From positions 23,452 to 87,451 of the forward strand of contig JAVJQK010000115.1 of assembly GCA_040218145.1 (NCBI GenBank): a stretch of 64,000 bases of DNA. The letters run 5' to 3'. The position numbers and the translations under genes are program-made. A model generated the notes under the pieces. That model was not told the DNA's origin. It ran no database searches and worked only from the letters and a program-made list of their open reading frames with translations. Within the stretch, counting starts at the first letter, position 1; every line of letters starts with the position of its first letter. Shown here piece by piece: positions 26,097-34,053 of the stretch. Origin of the DNA: Sandaracinaceae bacterium (GTDB lineage Bacteria; Myxococcota_A; Polyangia; Polyangiales; Sandaracinaceae).

Positions 26097-27038
26097 ATGG
26101 ACAGCTACGAGCAGAAGTACCGCGACGGCCGCGTCGCGCTCCACACGTCGACCCTGCAGCTCGGGCTCGGCCTGGCAGGCACGCAGCGATGGTCGGTCGG
26201 CGACGCGAAGGGAGCGCACGCCGAGAGCCTCCAGGAGCGGGAGTTCCGTCATCTCTGGCTGAGCGATCCCGCGGCCCTCGGCCCCGAGCCGCAGGACCAC
26301 GAGATCCTCTGGGCGCTGAAGCCGCTCGTGCTGAAGGCGAACGGGCGCGGCCACCCCGAGTCGCTGACCGCCAAGCTCGATCTGAGCGCGGCGCGAGACC
26401 TCGAGCGGCTCGCCGACCGACGCAAGTCCGCGTTCCCCCTCGATCAGCTCGCCCAGCGACGTTGGTACGGCATCCGAGGCGCAGAGGTGCCGCAGGTGGC
26501 GGTGATGATCGGTGTGCGCCTGAAGAAGGGCGTGACCGATCCGCCGGAGGGCGTGGACGCGGTCCGCGACCCGAAGGGGGCCTTCTACGCCGGCATCTGC
26601 GTCCTCTACCTGGGCGACGCCGACCGCGTGGGCACGTTCGAGATGGGTCGCATCGAGCTCGCCGCAGAGGCCGCCCGGAAGGCGCTCTCGACGAAGAAGG
26701 TGAACCTGCACGTCGTCGTGGGCGCGGAGCGCGTGCAGAGCGCGGATGGGCTCCCCGAAGGCGAAGCGAGCGCCGAGGCGCCTGTGCCGGGCGACGAGCG
26801 CGCGGACCTCGCGGCCTTGCTCGAGCACTTCCGCGACGTCGCGGTCGACGTCTTCGAGCGGCCCTACCGCTTCGAGCGCGCGGAGCGTGACGGCGCCCGC
26901 CTGACGCTCTCGTTCACCCTCGAAGGAGCGCCCGGGCAGGTGTCGGTGCGGTGGGCGGAGCCGCTGCAGCGAGACGGGGCGCTCGACGCGCTCCTGCTCG
27001 ACGAGCTGACCGCGGCGCTGACCGCAGGCTCCGCGTAG
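26097..27038 (+). CDS. Unknown cytoplasmic protein
   Basis: 313 aa from ATG at 26097. It has no signal peptide or membrane segment. The N-terminal part (LHTSTLQLGLGLAGTQRWSVGD) and a central beta-strand region (EVPQVAVMIGVRLKKGV, FYAGICVLYLGDADRVGTFEMG) look like a mixed alpha/beta fold. A hydrophilic linker (GLPEGEASAEAPVPGDERAD) is followed by a C-terminal beta-sheet segment. I recognise no family. It ends 8 bp before the convergent RCC1 gene. Confidence 0.6.
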   Translation: MDSYEQKYRDGRVALHTSTLQLGLGLAGTQRWSVGDAKGAHAESLQEREFRHLWLSDPAALGPEPQDHEILWALKPLVLKANGRGHPESLTAKLDLSAARDLERLADRRKSAFPLDQLAQRRWYGIRGAEVPQVAVMIGVRLKKGVTDPPEGVDAVRDPKGAFYAGICVLYLGDADRVGTFEMGRIELAAEAARKALSTKKVNLHVVVGAERVQSADGLPEGEASAEAPVPGDERADLAALLEHFRDVAVDVFERPYRFERAERDGARLTLSFTLEGAPGQVSVRWAEPLQRDGALDALLLDELTAALTAGSA

Positions 27039-27046
27039 CACCCGAG

Positions 27047-28255
27047 TCACCACACCATCGGCACCGGCAGCTCGCTGTAGGGCCCCGGGTTCTGGAACGG
27101 CGACGCCATCGCGCCGAGCAGGCCGTCACGGTTGTCGCCCCAGCAGCACACGTTGCCCTCCGCGAGCAGCGCGCAGGCCGCGTCCCGCTCCGCCGTCGTG
27201 ACCTGCGTCGCGGCGCCGAGGTAGCCGCGCTGCCGCGGCTCCCCGGTCTCGCCCGCGCCGCCCTCGTGGCTGCCCCAGCACCACGCGCCGCCCTGCGCGT
27301 CGGCCACGCACGCCACCGTGTCGGTCAGGGCCAGGCTCTGCGCCGGAGGCAGCCCCTCCACCCGCAGCGGCGCCTCCGAGTAGCCGCGCCCCGCGGGCCC
27401 GAGCGTGCCCTGTCCGCCGTCGCCCCAGCACCAGACCGAGCCGTCGACCAGCCGCGCGCACGCCGCCGCGCGCCCCACCTCGACCGAGACCGCGGGCTCC
27501 GGCAGGCCCTCGACCTGCACCGGTCGCTCCGATCGCACCAGCCCGCCCCAGCAGCTCACGCCGCCGTCCATGCGCACCGCGCACGTCGAGTCGAAGCCGG
27601 CCCCGACCCAGCTCGCGCGCAGCCCTTGCACCTGCTGCGGGTCGCGGCTGCGGTCGCGCCGCCCGTTCCCCAGCTGCCCCATCATGTTGCTGCCCCAGCA
27701 CGCCACGTGGCCTCGCTCGTCGACCGCGCAGCTGTGGTCGCGCCCCACGCCCAGCTGCGCGACCAGCCGCAGCCCGCTCACCTCGAGGGGCCGCCGCGTC
27801 AACGATCCTTCGGTGCGGGCGCCGATCTGGCCGTAGCCGTTGTCCCCCCAGCAGGCCACGTGGCCGTTCCGCCGGAGCGCGCAGGTGTGCATGCGGCCCG
27901 CGCCCACGCTGCGGGCGTCGTCGAGATCGAGCACCTCCACCGGCGTGGCGCGGCGCGCGGCCGTTCCGTCGCCGAGGCCGCCGCTGTGGTTCGCGCCCCA
28001 GCACCGCACGTGTCCATCGCCGAGCGCCACGCACGCGTGCGCGTAGCCCATCGTCAGGCTGCTCGTGGCCTGCCCCTCGGGCCCCGCCCCCGCGCACATC
28101 GGCTGCGCGGGCTGCGGCTCGGGCTGGGGCGCCGGGTTCAGGTCGTCCCGCACCCGCAGGCGCACGACGACCTCGTCGGACGGCTGCTGCACGATCTGCG
28201 TCCGCGAGCCGCACCCGGAGGTGAGCAGAGTCAGCAAGAGGAGCGCTCTCGTCAT
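27047..28255 (-). CDS. RCC1-repeat lipoprotein (copy A)
   Basis: 402 aa from ATG at 28255, with AAGGAG upstream. Lipobox TSGC (Cys15). After a Pro-rich spacer (about 30-55) it has seven or so RCC1-type blades, each with the pattern HxCAL..GxVxCWGxNxxGQLG (for example HTCALRRNGHVACWGDNG). Cys-Trp-Gly is typical of the bacterial secreted form, where paired cysteines probably form disulfides. A surface beta-propeller for protein or glycan binding is likely. It is paralogous to the next gene upstream, 27 bp away. Confidence 0.92.
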   Translation of the reverse strand: MTRALLLLTLLTSGCGSRTQIVQQPSDEVVVRLRVRDDLNPAPQPEPQPAQPMCAGAGPEGQATSSLTMGYAHACVALGDGHVRCWGANHSGGLGDGTAARRATPVEVLDLDDARSVGAGRMHTCALRRNGHVACWGDNGYGQIGARTEGSLTRRPLEVSGLRLVAQLGVGRDHSCAVDERGHVACWGSNMMGQLGNGRRDRSRDPQQVQGLRASWVGAGFDSTCAVRMDGGVSCWGGLVRSERPVQVEGLPEPAVSVEVGRAAACARLVDGSVWCWGDGGQGTLGPAGRGYSEAPLRVEGLPPAQSLALTDTVACVADAQGGAWCWGSHEGGAGETGEPRQRGYLGAATQVTTAERDAACALLAEGNVCCWGDNRDGLLGAMASPFQNPGPYSELPVPMVW

Positions 28256-28282
28256 CGTCGTTCTCCTTTCTTCACCATCGCG

Positions 28283-29473
28283 TCACCAGGGGACCGGCGT
28301 CGGGTCCGGCACGCGGGTGGTCCGCTCGAGGCCGACCTGCCCACGGCTGTTGCTGCCCCAGCACCACACCTGCGCGGCGTCTCGCGCGCAGGCGTGGTTC
28401 TCTCCGAGCGCGATCTCCTGCACCCCTGCGAGGGCCAGGAACGTCGGTCGCGAGCGGGCGGCCAGGCTTCCGTCCCCGAGCTGTCCCGCCTGGTTGCTGC
28501 CCCAGCACGCCACCGTGCCCTGGCCGGTGCGCACGCAGAAGAAGCCTGCTCCCGCGAGCAGCTGCGCCGGATCGTCGACGCCCTCGATGGGCGCCAGGGC
28601 CATCGGCGGCGTGTGCCCGTAGGACCTCCGGCTGCGTCGGCCGGGCTGGCTCTCGAAGAGGCGCCCGCGTCGATCCACGACGATCAGCTGGTCCTGGTTG
28701 CCCTTCGGGATCGCCGCGAGCGTCGCGCCCTCCACGCCGGACACGCGATAGAAGGGGCCGCCCACGCGCTCGTGGCCGTACCGGATCATCGGCCGTCCCC
28801 AGCAGTGCACCTCGCCGCTCTGCGTCAACGCGCACTGCCGCTGCATGCCCGAGAGGATCGCCACCGGCGCGTCGATCGCCACCCGCTGCGGCGTGCGCCA
28901 GCGCGGGCCCTGCGGCTGCGCGTAGTTGCCCCAGCAGAACGTGTGGCCGCCGTCGTCCACCATGCACCCGATGCGGTAGCCCAGCGACACCTGCCGCACG
29001 TCGGCGTAGGCGAGCTGCGTCGCGAACGGCCCCTCGCGCTCGTCGGGCAAGCCCGTGTCGCCCCAGCACCAGAGCCGCCCGTCCTCCTCCGCTCGCGCGC
29101 AGGTCTGGTCGCCGCCCGCCCACACTCCGTTCATGCGAGGCAGCCCGGGCACGCGCCCGGGGATCCACGCCCGACCCGCCTCGACCTCGCCGAGCTGCCC
29201 TCGATCGTTCGCGCCCCAGCAGTAGACGCCGCCGTCCTCCACCAGCGCGCAGGTGTGGTTCATGCCTGCGGCGAGCATGCGCGGCGGCGGGATCTGCTGC
29301 GGCGGCGGAGGCTCGGCGGCCGGCGGCGCGCCAGCGCAGTCGGGCCCCTGACAGGGCACGTGCAGCACCACGTCCGCCTCGGCGGCGGGCCGTCGGACAT
29401 AGGCCACGCGCGAGGCGCAGCCGACGAGCAGCAGCGCGAGGCAGGTGGCGGCGGAGGCTCTGAACGAATCCAC
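28283..29473 (-). CDS. RCC1-repeat lipoprotein (copy B)
   Basis: 396 aa from GTG at 29473. The signal LALLLVGC gives Cys19, followed by a Pro-rich spacer and RCC1 blades (MNHTCALVEDGGVYCWGANDRGQLG and others). One central blade is degenerate: LIVVDRRGRLFESQPGRRSR lacks the CWG core. It shares gene order, length and domain layout with copy A, so it is a tandem duplication that has diverged. The two are probably co-transcribed and displayed together. Confidence 0.9.
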   Translation of the reverse strand: MDSFRASAATCLALLLVGCASRVAYVRRPAAEADVVLHVPCQGPDCAGAPPAAEPPPPQQIPPPRMLAAGMNHTCALVEDGGVYCWGANDRGQLGEVEAGRAWIPGRVPGLPRMNGVWAGGDQTCARAEEDGRLWCWGDTGLPDEREGPFATQLAYADVRQVSLGYRIGCMVDDGGHTFCWGNYAQPQGPRWRTPQRVAIDAPVAILSGMQRQCALTQSGEVHCWGRPMIRYGHERVGGPFYRVSGVEGATLAAIPKGNQDQLIVVDRRGRLFESQPGRRSRRSYGHTPPMALAPIEGVDDPAQLLAGAGFFCVRTGQGTVACWGSNQAGQLGDGSLAARSRPTFLALAGVQEIALGENHACARDAAQVWCWGSNSRGQVGLERTTRVPDPTPVPW

Positions 29474-29499
29474 GGACGCATCATCGCCGAAGCCCTCAC

Positions 29500-29571
29500 G
29501 AGGTTTCTCTCTCCCGGTGCATTTCTCCGGAGCTGGCCGTCCGGAGGTTTCTTCACCGTCCAGGAAACCTC
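29500..29571. promoter_or_regulatory. Three GAGGTTTC sites, two forming an inverted repeat
   Basis: GAGGTTTC occurs at 29500-29507 and 29544-29551, and its complement GAAACCTC at 29564-29571. The last two form an 8-bp inverted repeat with a 12-nt centre. They lie between the divergent RCC1 gene (start 29473) and the 53-aa gene (start 29628). A shared operator is plausible. Confidence 0.4.
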
Positions 29572-29627
29572 ACCGCGCTCACCGCGATGGGGGTGCGTCA
29601 TCGCCACGGAGGCGAAGGAGGGACCCC

Positions 29628-29789
29628 ATGAAGAGAGCCCTCATGCGGCGCGTGCGCGACGAGGAGCCGTTGAGCCGCAGTGACCTGAGCCGCGTCGGGA
29701 CTTCGGGGGAGTGGATGACGGACGGCTCGTTCGGCAAGCTCCGCGACGAGTACAACGAAATGATCAGCGCCTACAACAGCGTCTACTGA
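29628..29789 (+). CDS. Small 53-aa protein with strong ribosome-binding site
   Basis: ATG at 29628 is preceded by GAAGGAGGGACCCC, one of the best Shine-Dalgarno sequences in the window, which argues that this short frame is translated. The product is charged and hydrophilic: a basic N-terminus (MKRALMRRVRDEE), a Ser/Gly centre and a Tyr/Asn-rich end (EYNEMISAYNSVY). It has no signal peptide, Cys or known motif. It could be a small regulator or structural protein; a modified-peptide precursor is possible but unsupported by neighbours. Confidence 0.6.
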   Translation: MKRALMRRVRDEEPLSRSDLSRVGTSGEWMTDGSFGKLRDEYNEMISAYNSVY

Positions 29790-29840
29790 GCTGATGGCGG
29801 TGCGCGGCGGGGCGATGCGCGCGAGGAAGAGGACTCCGAG

Positions 29841-31304
29841 ATGAGGGGAGCGATGGCGCTCTGGACGGCGGTGGGGATCTGCCTCGGCTGCGCGCACGAC
29901 GCGCCTCACCGCGGCGCGGGCACGCCCGCGGTGTCCCAGTCGCCCGCCCCGAGCTCCGCCCCGACCGCCGCGGAGGTCGACGTCGAGGTGACGTGCCCAC
30001 CCCTTGTCGGCCCCTCGTCCCTCGACGAGCTCCCCGACGCCGCGAGCGCCCTGGAGACGATCGACCGCGTCTTCGCGGCGCTGCGCGCCGGGCGCCCGGC
30101 TCCGGCGTCGCTCACGACCTCGTGGTTCGAGCCGAGGGAGGCGTCGCGCGCGCTCGTGGCGCAGCTCGCGCCGTGCCCGTCCGCGCTCACGCCCGTCGAC
30201 GTCGGCGCGTACCGCCTCGTCGTGGAGGTGCGCGTGCACGACCGCGGCGCACCCCTCGGGCGCCTCCGGATCGAGCTGGCGCGCCCGGAGGGTCGGTGGT
30301 TGGTCTCACCGCGCTTCCTCGACCACCTGGCCGACCTGTCTCGGCTGACGCGCTTCGAGGCGCTCCTCCGTCGCGATGATCCCGCGATCGTGACGCGCGT
30401 GCACGCCCGCGAGTCGTGGGTGGGGGAGGGCGCGGCTCGCGTCCTCTGCGTGCACGCGCCGCCCGACACGCGCTGCTTCGAGGGATCCCTCCTAGAGGGG
30501 GACGTCGACGTCTTCTTCGATGTGGGCTCGCACCTCTGCCTGGTGCCGTCGCGGGGGCCCTCCTACGTGCTGCGCTGGCCCGACGGGGAGCCCTGGCGCG
30601 GCGTCTGCGGCGAAGACGGGCACCTCGACGCGCCCGCGCCCGAGCTCCGGACGGCCACACCTCCGTTCGACCCCACGATCCTCGCCCACGTCGGCCTGAG
30701 GCGCGATCCATCCGGCGTCACGCTGCTCGAGAGCTCCACGGGGCGGCGCGTGTGCGTGGGCCGCTCCGACACGCTCACCTGCGCGGACCTCCCCTACACC
30801 GACTCGCTCCTCCTCTCGACGGATATCGACGACATGCAGCTCGCGCAGCAGGCGGGGACCGGCTGGTTGGCCCTCCGGCAGCACGTCGGAGACGGGGGCG
30901 CCGAGGCGAACGTCGGCGTCGAGAGGCTGCTCGTGTTCGAGCTCCGCGGCGGGGAGCTGAGGTTTCACGGAGCGATCGTCCTGGGGCGGCACACGAGCGA
31001 GCGCCTCGAGCACGACCCTCCCTCGCGCTCGATCTGGAGGACGGACCAGGTCCGGCATGCCGACGTCACCCTGCGCGGCTCGGGCTGCCTCACCGTCGGT
31101 CCCCAGACCGCGGTCAGCCGCATCACCGATCGTTTCCGGCGGGGCTGGTCACGCGAGCGGACGAGGCGCACCCAGCCGCGGGCCGGCGATCGTCTGGCCG
31201 GCGACGAGCCCCTCGACCTCTACGTCGACGGTCCGCCCGACGTCTCCGGCCACTGGGTCCCGCGAGCCGAGGGCGGCTTCGCGAGAGCGTCCATCTGCAA
31301 CTGA
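29841..31304 (+). CDS. Large lipoprotein of unknown function
   Basis: 487 aa from ATG at 29841. MRGAMALWTAVGICLGC is a lipoprotein signal with lipobox CLGC. A low-complexity Ser/Ala/Pro spacer (30-46) is followed by a mixed alpha/beta mature chain with beta-strand-rich sections (YRLVVEVRVHDRGAPLGRLR, ADVTLRGSGCLTVG). Family is not recognised. Its last 85 bp overlap, on the opposite strand, the 3' end of the TolQ/ExbB-like gene. Confidence 0.7.
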   Translation: MRGAMALWTAVGICLGCAHDAPHRGAGTPAVSQSPAPSSAPTAAEVDVEVTCPPLVGPSSLDELPDAASALETIDRVFAALRAGRPAPASLTTSWFEPREASRALVAQLAPCPSALTPVDVGAYRLVVEVRVHDRGAPLGRLRIELARPEGRWLVSPRFLDHLADLSRLTRFEALLRRDDPAIVTRVHARESWVGEGAARVLCVHAPPDTRCFEGSLLEGDVDVFFDVGSHLCLVPSRGPSYVLRWPDGEPWRGVCGEDGHLDAPAPELRTATPPFDPTILAHVGLRRDPSGVTLLESSTGRRVCVGRSDTLTCADLPYTDSLLLSTDIDDMQLAQQAGTGWLALRQHVGDGGAEANVGVERLLVFELRGGELRFHGAIVLGRHTSERLEHDPPSRSIWRTDQVRHADVTLRGSGCLTVGPQTAVSRITDRFRRGWSRERTRRTQPRAGDRLAGDEPLDLYVDGPPDVSGHWVPRAEGGFARASICN

Positions 31305-31990
31305 CGCGGCCAGATGGCGCGGCGGTAGCTGCGGGGCGACAGGTGCGGTCGCTGGTCTCCGAGCCGCAGCCGGTCGCGGTAGCGCACGGCCAGGTTCACC
31401 ACCGCCATCGACTCCGCCCGCAGCGTCGCCACGCGCTCCTCGATCCGGCTGCGGAGCACCAGCACGCAGGTCAGCGCGCAGATGGCGATGAAGAGCCCGA
31501 AGGCGGTGCAGTTGAGGGACTCGCTGATGCTCTTGGCGAACATGGTGGCCCTGGACGCGGCGTCGTGGTTCGGCACGCAACCGAACCCGACGCGCAGCCC
31601 CGTGACCGTGCCCATGAGGCCGAAGAGCGTGGCCAGGTTGGCGAGCGTGGCGAAGTAGCCGACCCGCGCCTCGAGCCTGGGCAGCTCGTCCAGGAGCGCG
31701 CTCTGTCGCGCGGCGCGCAGCCGCTCGGGCGTCGTCAGCGCCTCCTGCAGCGTCCGGGACGCGATCCACGCCGCCTGGCCCTGCGTCATCGCACACAGCG
31801 CGAGCGCGCCGCCCAGGTCGCCGTCCCGCAGATGCGACTCGAGCTCCGCGGTCAGCCCTCGCGCCGGACCCCAGCCCCGCGCCAGCGCGAGCGTCCGGTC
31901 CAGCGCCAGCGCGGCGAGCGCGCAGAGACAGAGCGCCAGCGGGTACATCCACCAACCGGCCTCCTCGAAGTGGTGCCGCAGCGTCTCCAC
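31220..31990 (-). CDS. TolQ/ExbB/MotA-type proton channel subunit
   Basis: 256 aa from GTG at 31990. It has three membrane helices: about 14-33 (WWMYPLALCLCALAALALD), then after a cytoplasmic helical domain about 112-135 and 160-178. The pore signature LATLFGLMGTVTGLRVGF with the paired SISESLNCTAFGLFIAICALTC is the family hallmark. Such subunits use proton flow to energise TonB/TolA or flagellar and gliding machinery. No ExbD/TolR partner is nearby, which is unusual. The C-terminal 28 residues are encoded antisense to the convergent lipoprotein gene. Confidence 0.85.
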   Translation of the reverse strand: METLRHHFEEAGWWMYPLALCLCALAALALDRTLALARGWGPARGLTAELESHLRDGDLGGALALCAMTQGQAAWIASRTLQEALTTPERLRAARQSALLDELPRLEARVGYFATLANLATLFGLMGTVTGLRVGFGCVPNHDAASRATMFAKSISESLNCTAFGLFIAICALTCVLVLRSRIEERVATLRAESMAVVNLAVRYRDRLRLGDQRPHLSPRSYRRAIWPRQLQMDALAKPPSARGTQWPETSGGPST

Positions 31991-32057
31991 GCGCGAGGGA
32001 CCCGGCCGGAGGACGGAAGTTCCCAGGACGAGCGACGACGGAGCGAGGCTGGCGAGC

Positions 32058-32063
32058 TACACT
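32058..32063 (+). promoter_or_regulatory. -10-like TACACT before membrane protein gene
   Basis: TACACT ends 6 nt before GTG at 32070 without a Shine-Dalgarno between them; part of the leaderless-type series. Confidence 0.45.
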
Positions 32064-32069
32064 CGCCGG

Positions 32070-32942
32070 GTGGCTGCCTATCGGGAACACAACTCGACAT
32101 GGACGCTGTCGGTGGTCGCGCCCGAGGCGGTCGCCGCGCGTCGGCTCGTCGGCGGCCTGCTCGCGATCGCGGTGTTCGCGCTGATCGTGGGCGTCGGCGC
32201 GGTCGTCGCGATGAGAGTCGGGCTCCCGGGTGGCTTTCTGCTGAGCCTCGCCGCTGCCATCGCGGCGACCAAGATCGGCCGGCGGTTCTCGCTCGTGCCG
32301 AGAGAGCTGACGCGGGAGACCTCTCTGTCGGCCGCGGCGTCGGGCGCGCTCACCGTCGGCACGCGCACGCTCCGCGTCGGCTCGTGCCGCTACGACCCCG
32401 CCGAGGAGCTGCTCTGGATCCGGTCGCGCCTCGGGGTCCCCCAGACCGTCGTCCGCGCGAGCCGCGATCAGGCGTGGGAGATCGTGCGCGCGCTCCAGCG
32501 GCCGGAGCTGGGCGTCCGCACGCTGCGCTGCGCGTCCGGCGTCATGGCGCTCCCGTGGCTCGGCTTCCCGCTGACGCTCCTGGTGGTCTTCTCCGCGTCC
32601 CTCGGGCTGGCCCTCGCCTACGCCGCGCCGCTCCACATCGGCCTGCCGGCGTGCGCCCTGACCCTGGCCCTCGCCGTGTTCTCGCTCTGGCCGGCCCGCC
32701 TGCATGTCGACGAAGAGCGCGTGGAGTGGCGATGGTGGGGCTGGTCCCGGCGCGTGGCGCTCGCGGCGCTGGCGTCCGTGGCGGTCACGCGCGAGGCGCT
32801 CGTCCTCACCGATCGCAGCGGAGACGCGCATCGCCTCCGCCTCCGGCATGCCCTCGTCCGCAACGAGACGCTCGACGCCCAGGGCGCCAACGCCATCCGC
32901 GCCTTCGCCGACTACGTCGACAGCCTGAGACGAGCTAGCTAG
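32070..32942 (+). CDS. Membrane protein with PH-like soluble segments
   Basis: 290 aa from GTG at 32070. It has two hydrophobic pairs: residues about 25-68 (LLAIAVFALIVGVGAVVAM and FLLSLAAAIAATK) and about 160-205. Between and after these are beta-rich segments (LRVGSCRYDPAEELLWIRSR, LHVDEERVEWRWWGWSRRVALAAL) resembling the PH-like domain of bacterial membrane proteins. Function is unknown. It is divergent from the TolQ-like gene. Confidence 0.65.
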   Translation: MAAYREHNSTWTLSVVAPEAVAARRLVGGLLAIAVFALIVGVGAVVAMRVGLPGGFLLSLAAAIAATKIGRRFSLVPRELTRETSLSAAASGALTVGTRTLRVGSCRYDPAEELLWIRSRLGVPQTVVRASRDQAWEIVRALQRPELGVRTLRCASGVMALPWLGFPLTLLVVFSASLGLALAYAAPLHIGLPACALTLALAVFSLWPARLHVDEERVEWRWWGWSRRVALAALASVAVTREALVLTDRSGDAHRLRLRHALVRNETLDAQGANAIRAFADYVDSLRRAS

Positions 32943-32975
32943 CGCCGCGGCGATCACGCGTGCATCCTCGCGCCC

Positions 32976-34043
32976 GTGAAGATCGCGACCCTCTTCGTCT
33001 CCTCGGCGCTCGTCGCGTGCGGCGCCCCCTCCCAGCCGCCTCGGACCGCGACGCCAGCGAGCTCGACCGCCGACGCGCCGCCCTCCGATTCGCCGCCCTC
33101 CGATAGGCCGTCTCCGCTGCCGATCCTGCTCCTGGTCGGCGGCCCCGGCGCGGAGGGCGAGCTGCTCCGCGTGGAGCCGGAAGGGGGCCCGCCGCGGCCC
33201 CTCGGCCTCCGCGCCGAGGCTGGCTACACCGGCTCGATCGAGCAGGGCTCCACGGCCCCCGTGCTCTCGTTCGACGGACGGTGGGTCGCGTACGTGCACG
33301 ACCGCGAGGCGTGGGTCGCGCGCGCCGACGGCTCGGACGCGCGGGCCATCACGTCCTTCGACGCCGAAGGCGCGGAGGTCCTCCTCGCGGGCTGGACGCC
33401 CGACTCGCGCGGCCTGCTCCTCGGGCTCTGGGCGGAGGACACCGAGGACGGCCCCGCGCCGCCCGAAGACGCGCCGCTCGGCTTCCACCTCTGGAGCGTG
33501 GACGGCGGGCTCACCGCGCAGCCCGCGCTCTCCGCGTTCGTGGGCTTCACCGACGCGGGCGACGCGCTCTTCACCCGCAGTAGCGAGGGCCGCATCGAGC
33601 TCCTCGCGCAGCCGCTCGCCGGAGGTGACGCCCGCGTCGTCCACACCACCACCGCGTCGACGCTCGGACAGATCTCGCGCGGCGCGTCCGGCATGGTCTG
33701 GAGCGAGGCCCCGAACCTCGTGCGCGCCGATCGCGGCGAGGCCCCGCGCGTCGTCGTCGAGGGCGAGTGGGCCGAGTACCAGTGGCCGCAGCTCGGCCCG
33801 CGTGGAGAGGGCATCGCGTACATCCACCGCGTGGACGACGTCGATCACGTCGAGGTGCGCGACGCGGACGGCTCCACCCAGCGCCCGCACCGCTGCGAGA
33901 ACCCGTGTCGCGCGCGCTGGCACGACGCCGACACCCTCCTCGTCTCCGACGGACGCGTGCTCCTCGTGCCGCTCGACGGCGGCGAGACGCGCGCCCTCAC
34001 CGACGGCCCGGCCGAGTTCGTCGACGTCGGCGTCGGCCGCTGA
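32976..34043 (+). CDS. TolB-like beta-propeller lipoprotein
   Basis: 355 aa from GTG at 32976. IATLFVSSALVAC gives a lipobox (LVAC), followed by a Pro/Ser/Asp-rich spacer. The rest has WD40/TolB-like repeats with SxDGRWVAYVHD, ADGSDARAITSF, TPDSRGLLLG and similar turns, about six blades. Such lipoproteins are periplasmic protein- or ligand-binding propellers. A Cys pair (CENPC) lies near the end. The CATCCT 7 nt before the start may be a -10. Confidence 0.8.
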   Translation: MKIATLFVSSALVACGAPSQPPRTATPASSTADAPPSDSPPSDRPSPLPILLLVGGPGAEGELLRVEPEGGPPRPLGLRAEAGYTGSIEQGSTAPVLSFDGRWVAYVHDREAWVARADGSDARAITSFDAEGAEVLLAGWTPDSRGLLLGLWAEDTEDGPAPPEDAPLGFHLWSVDGGLTAQPALSAFVGFTDAGDALFTRSSEGRIELLAQPLAGGDARVVHTTTASTLGQISRGASGMVWSEAPNLVRADRGEAPRVVVEGEWAEYQWPQLGPRGEGIAYIHRVDDVDHVEVRDADGSTQRPHRCENPCRARWHDADTLLVSDGRVLLVPLDGGETRALTDGPAEFVDVGVGR

Positions 34044-34053
34044 GACGCAGGCC

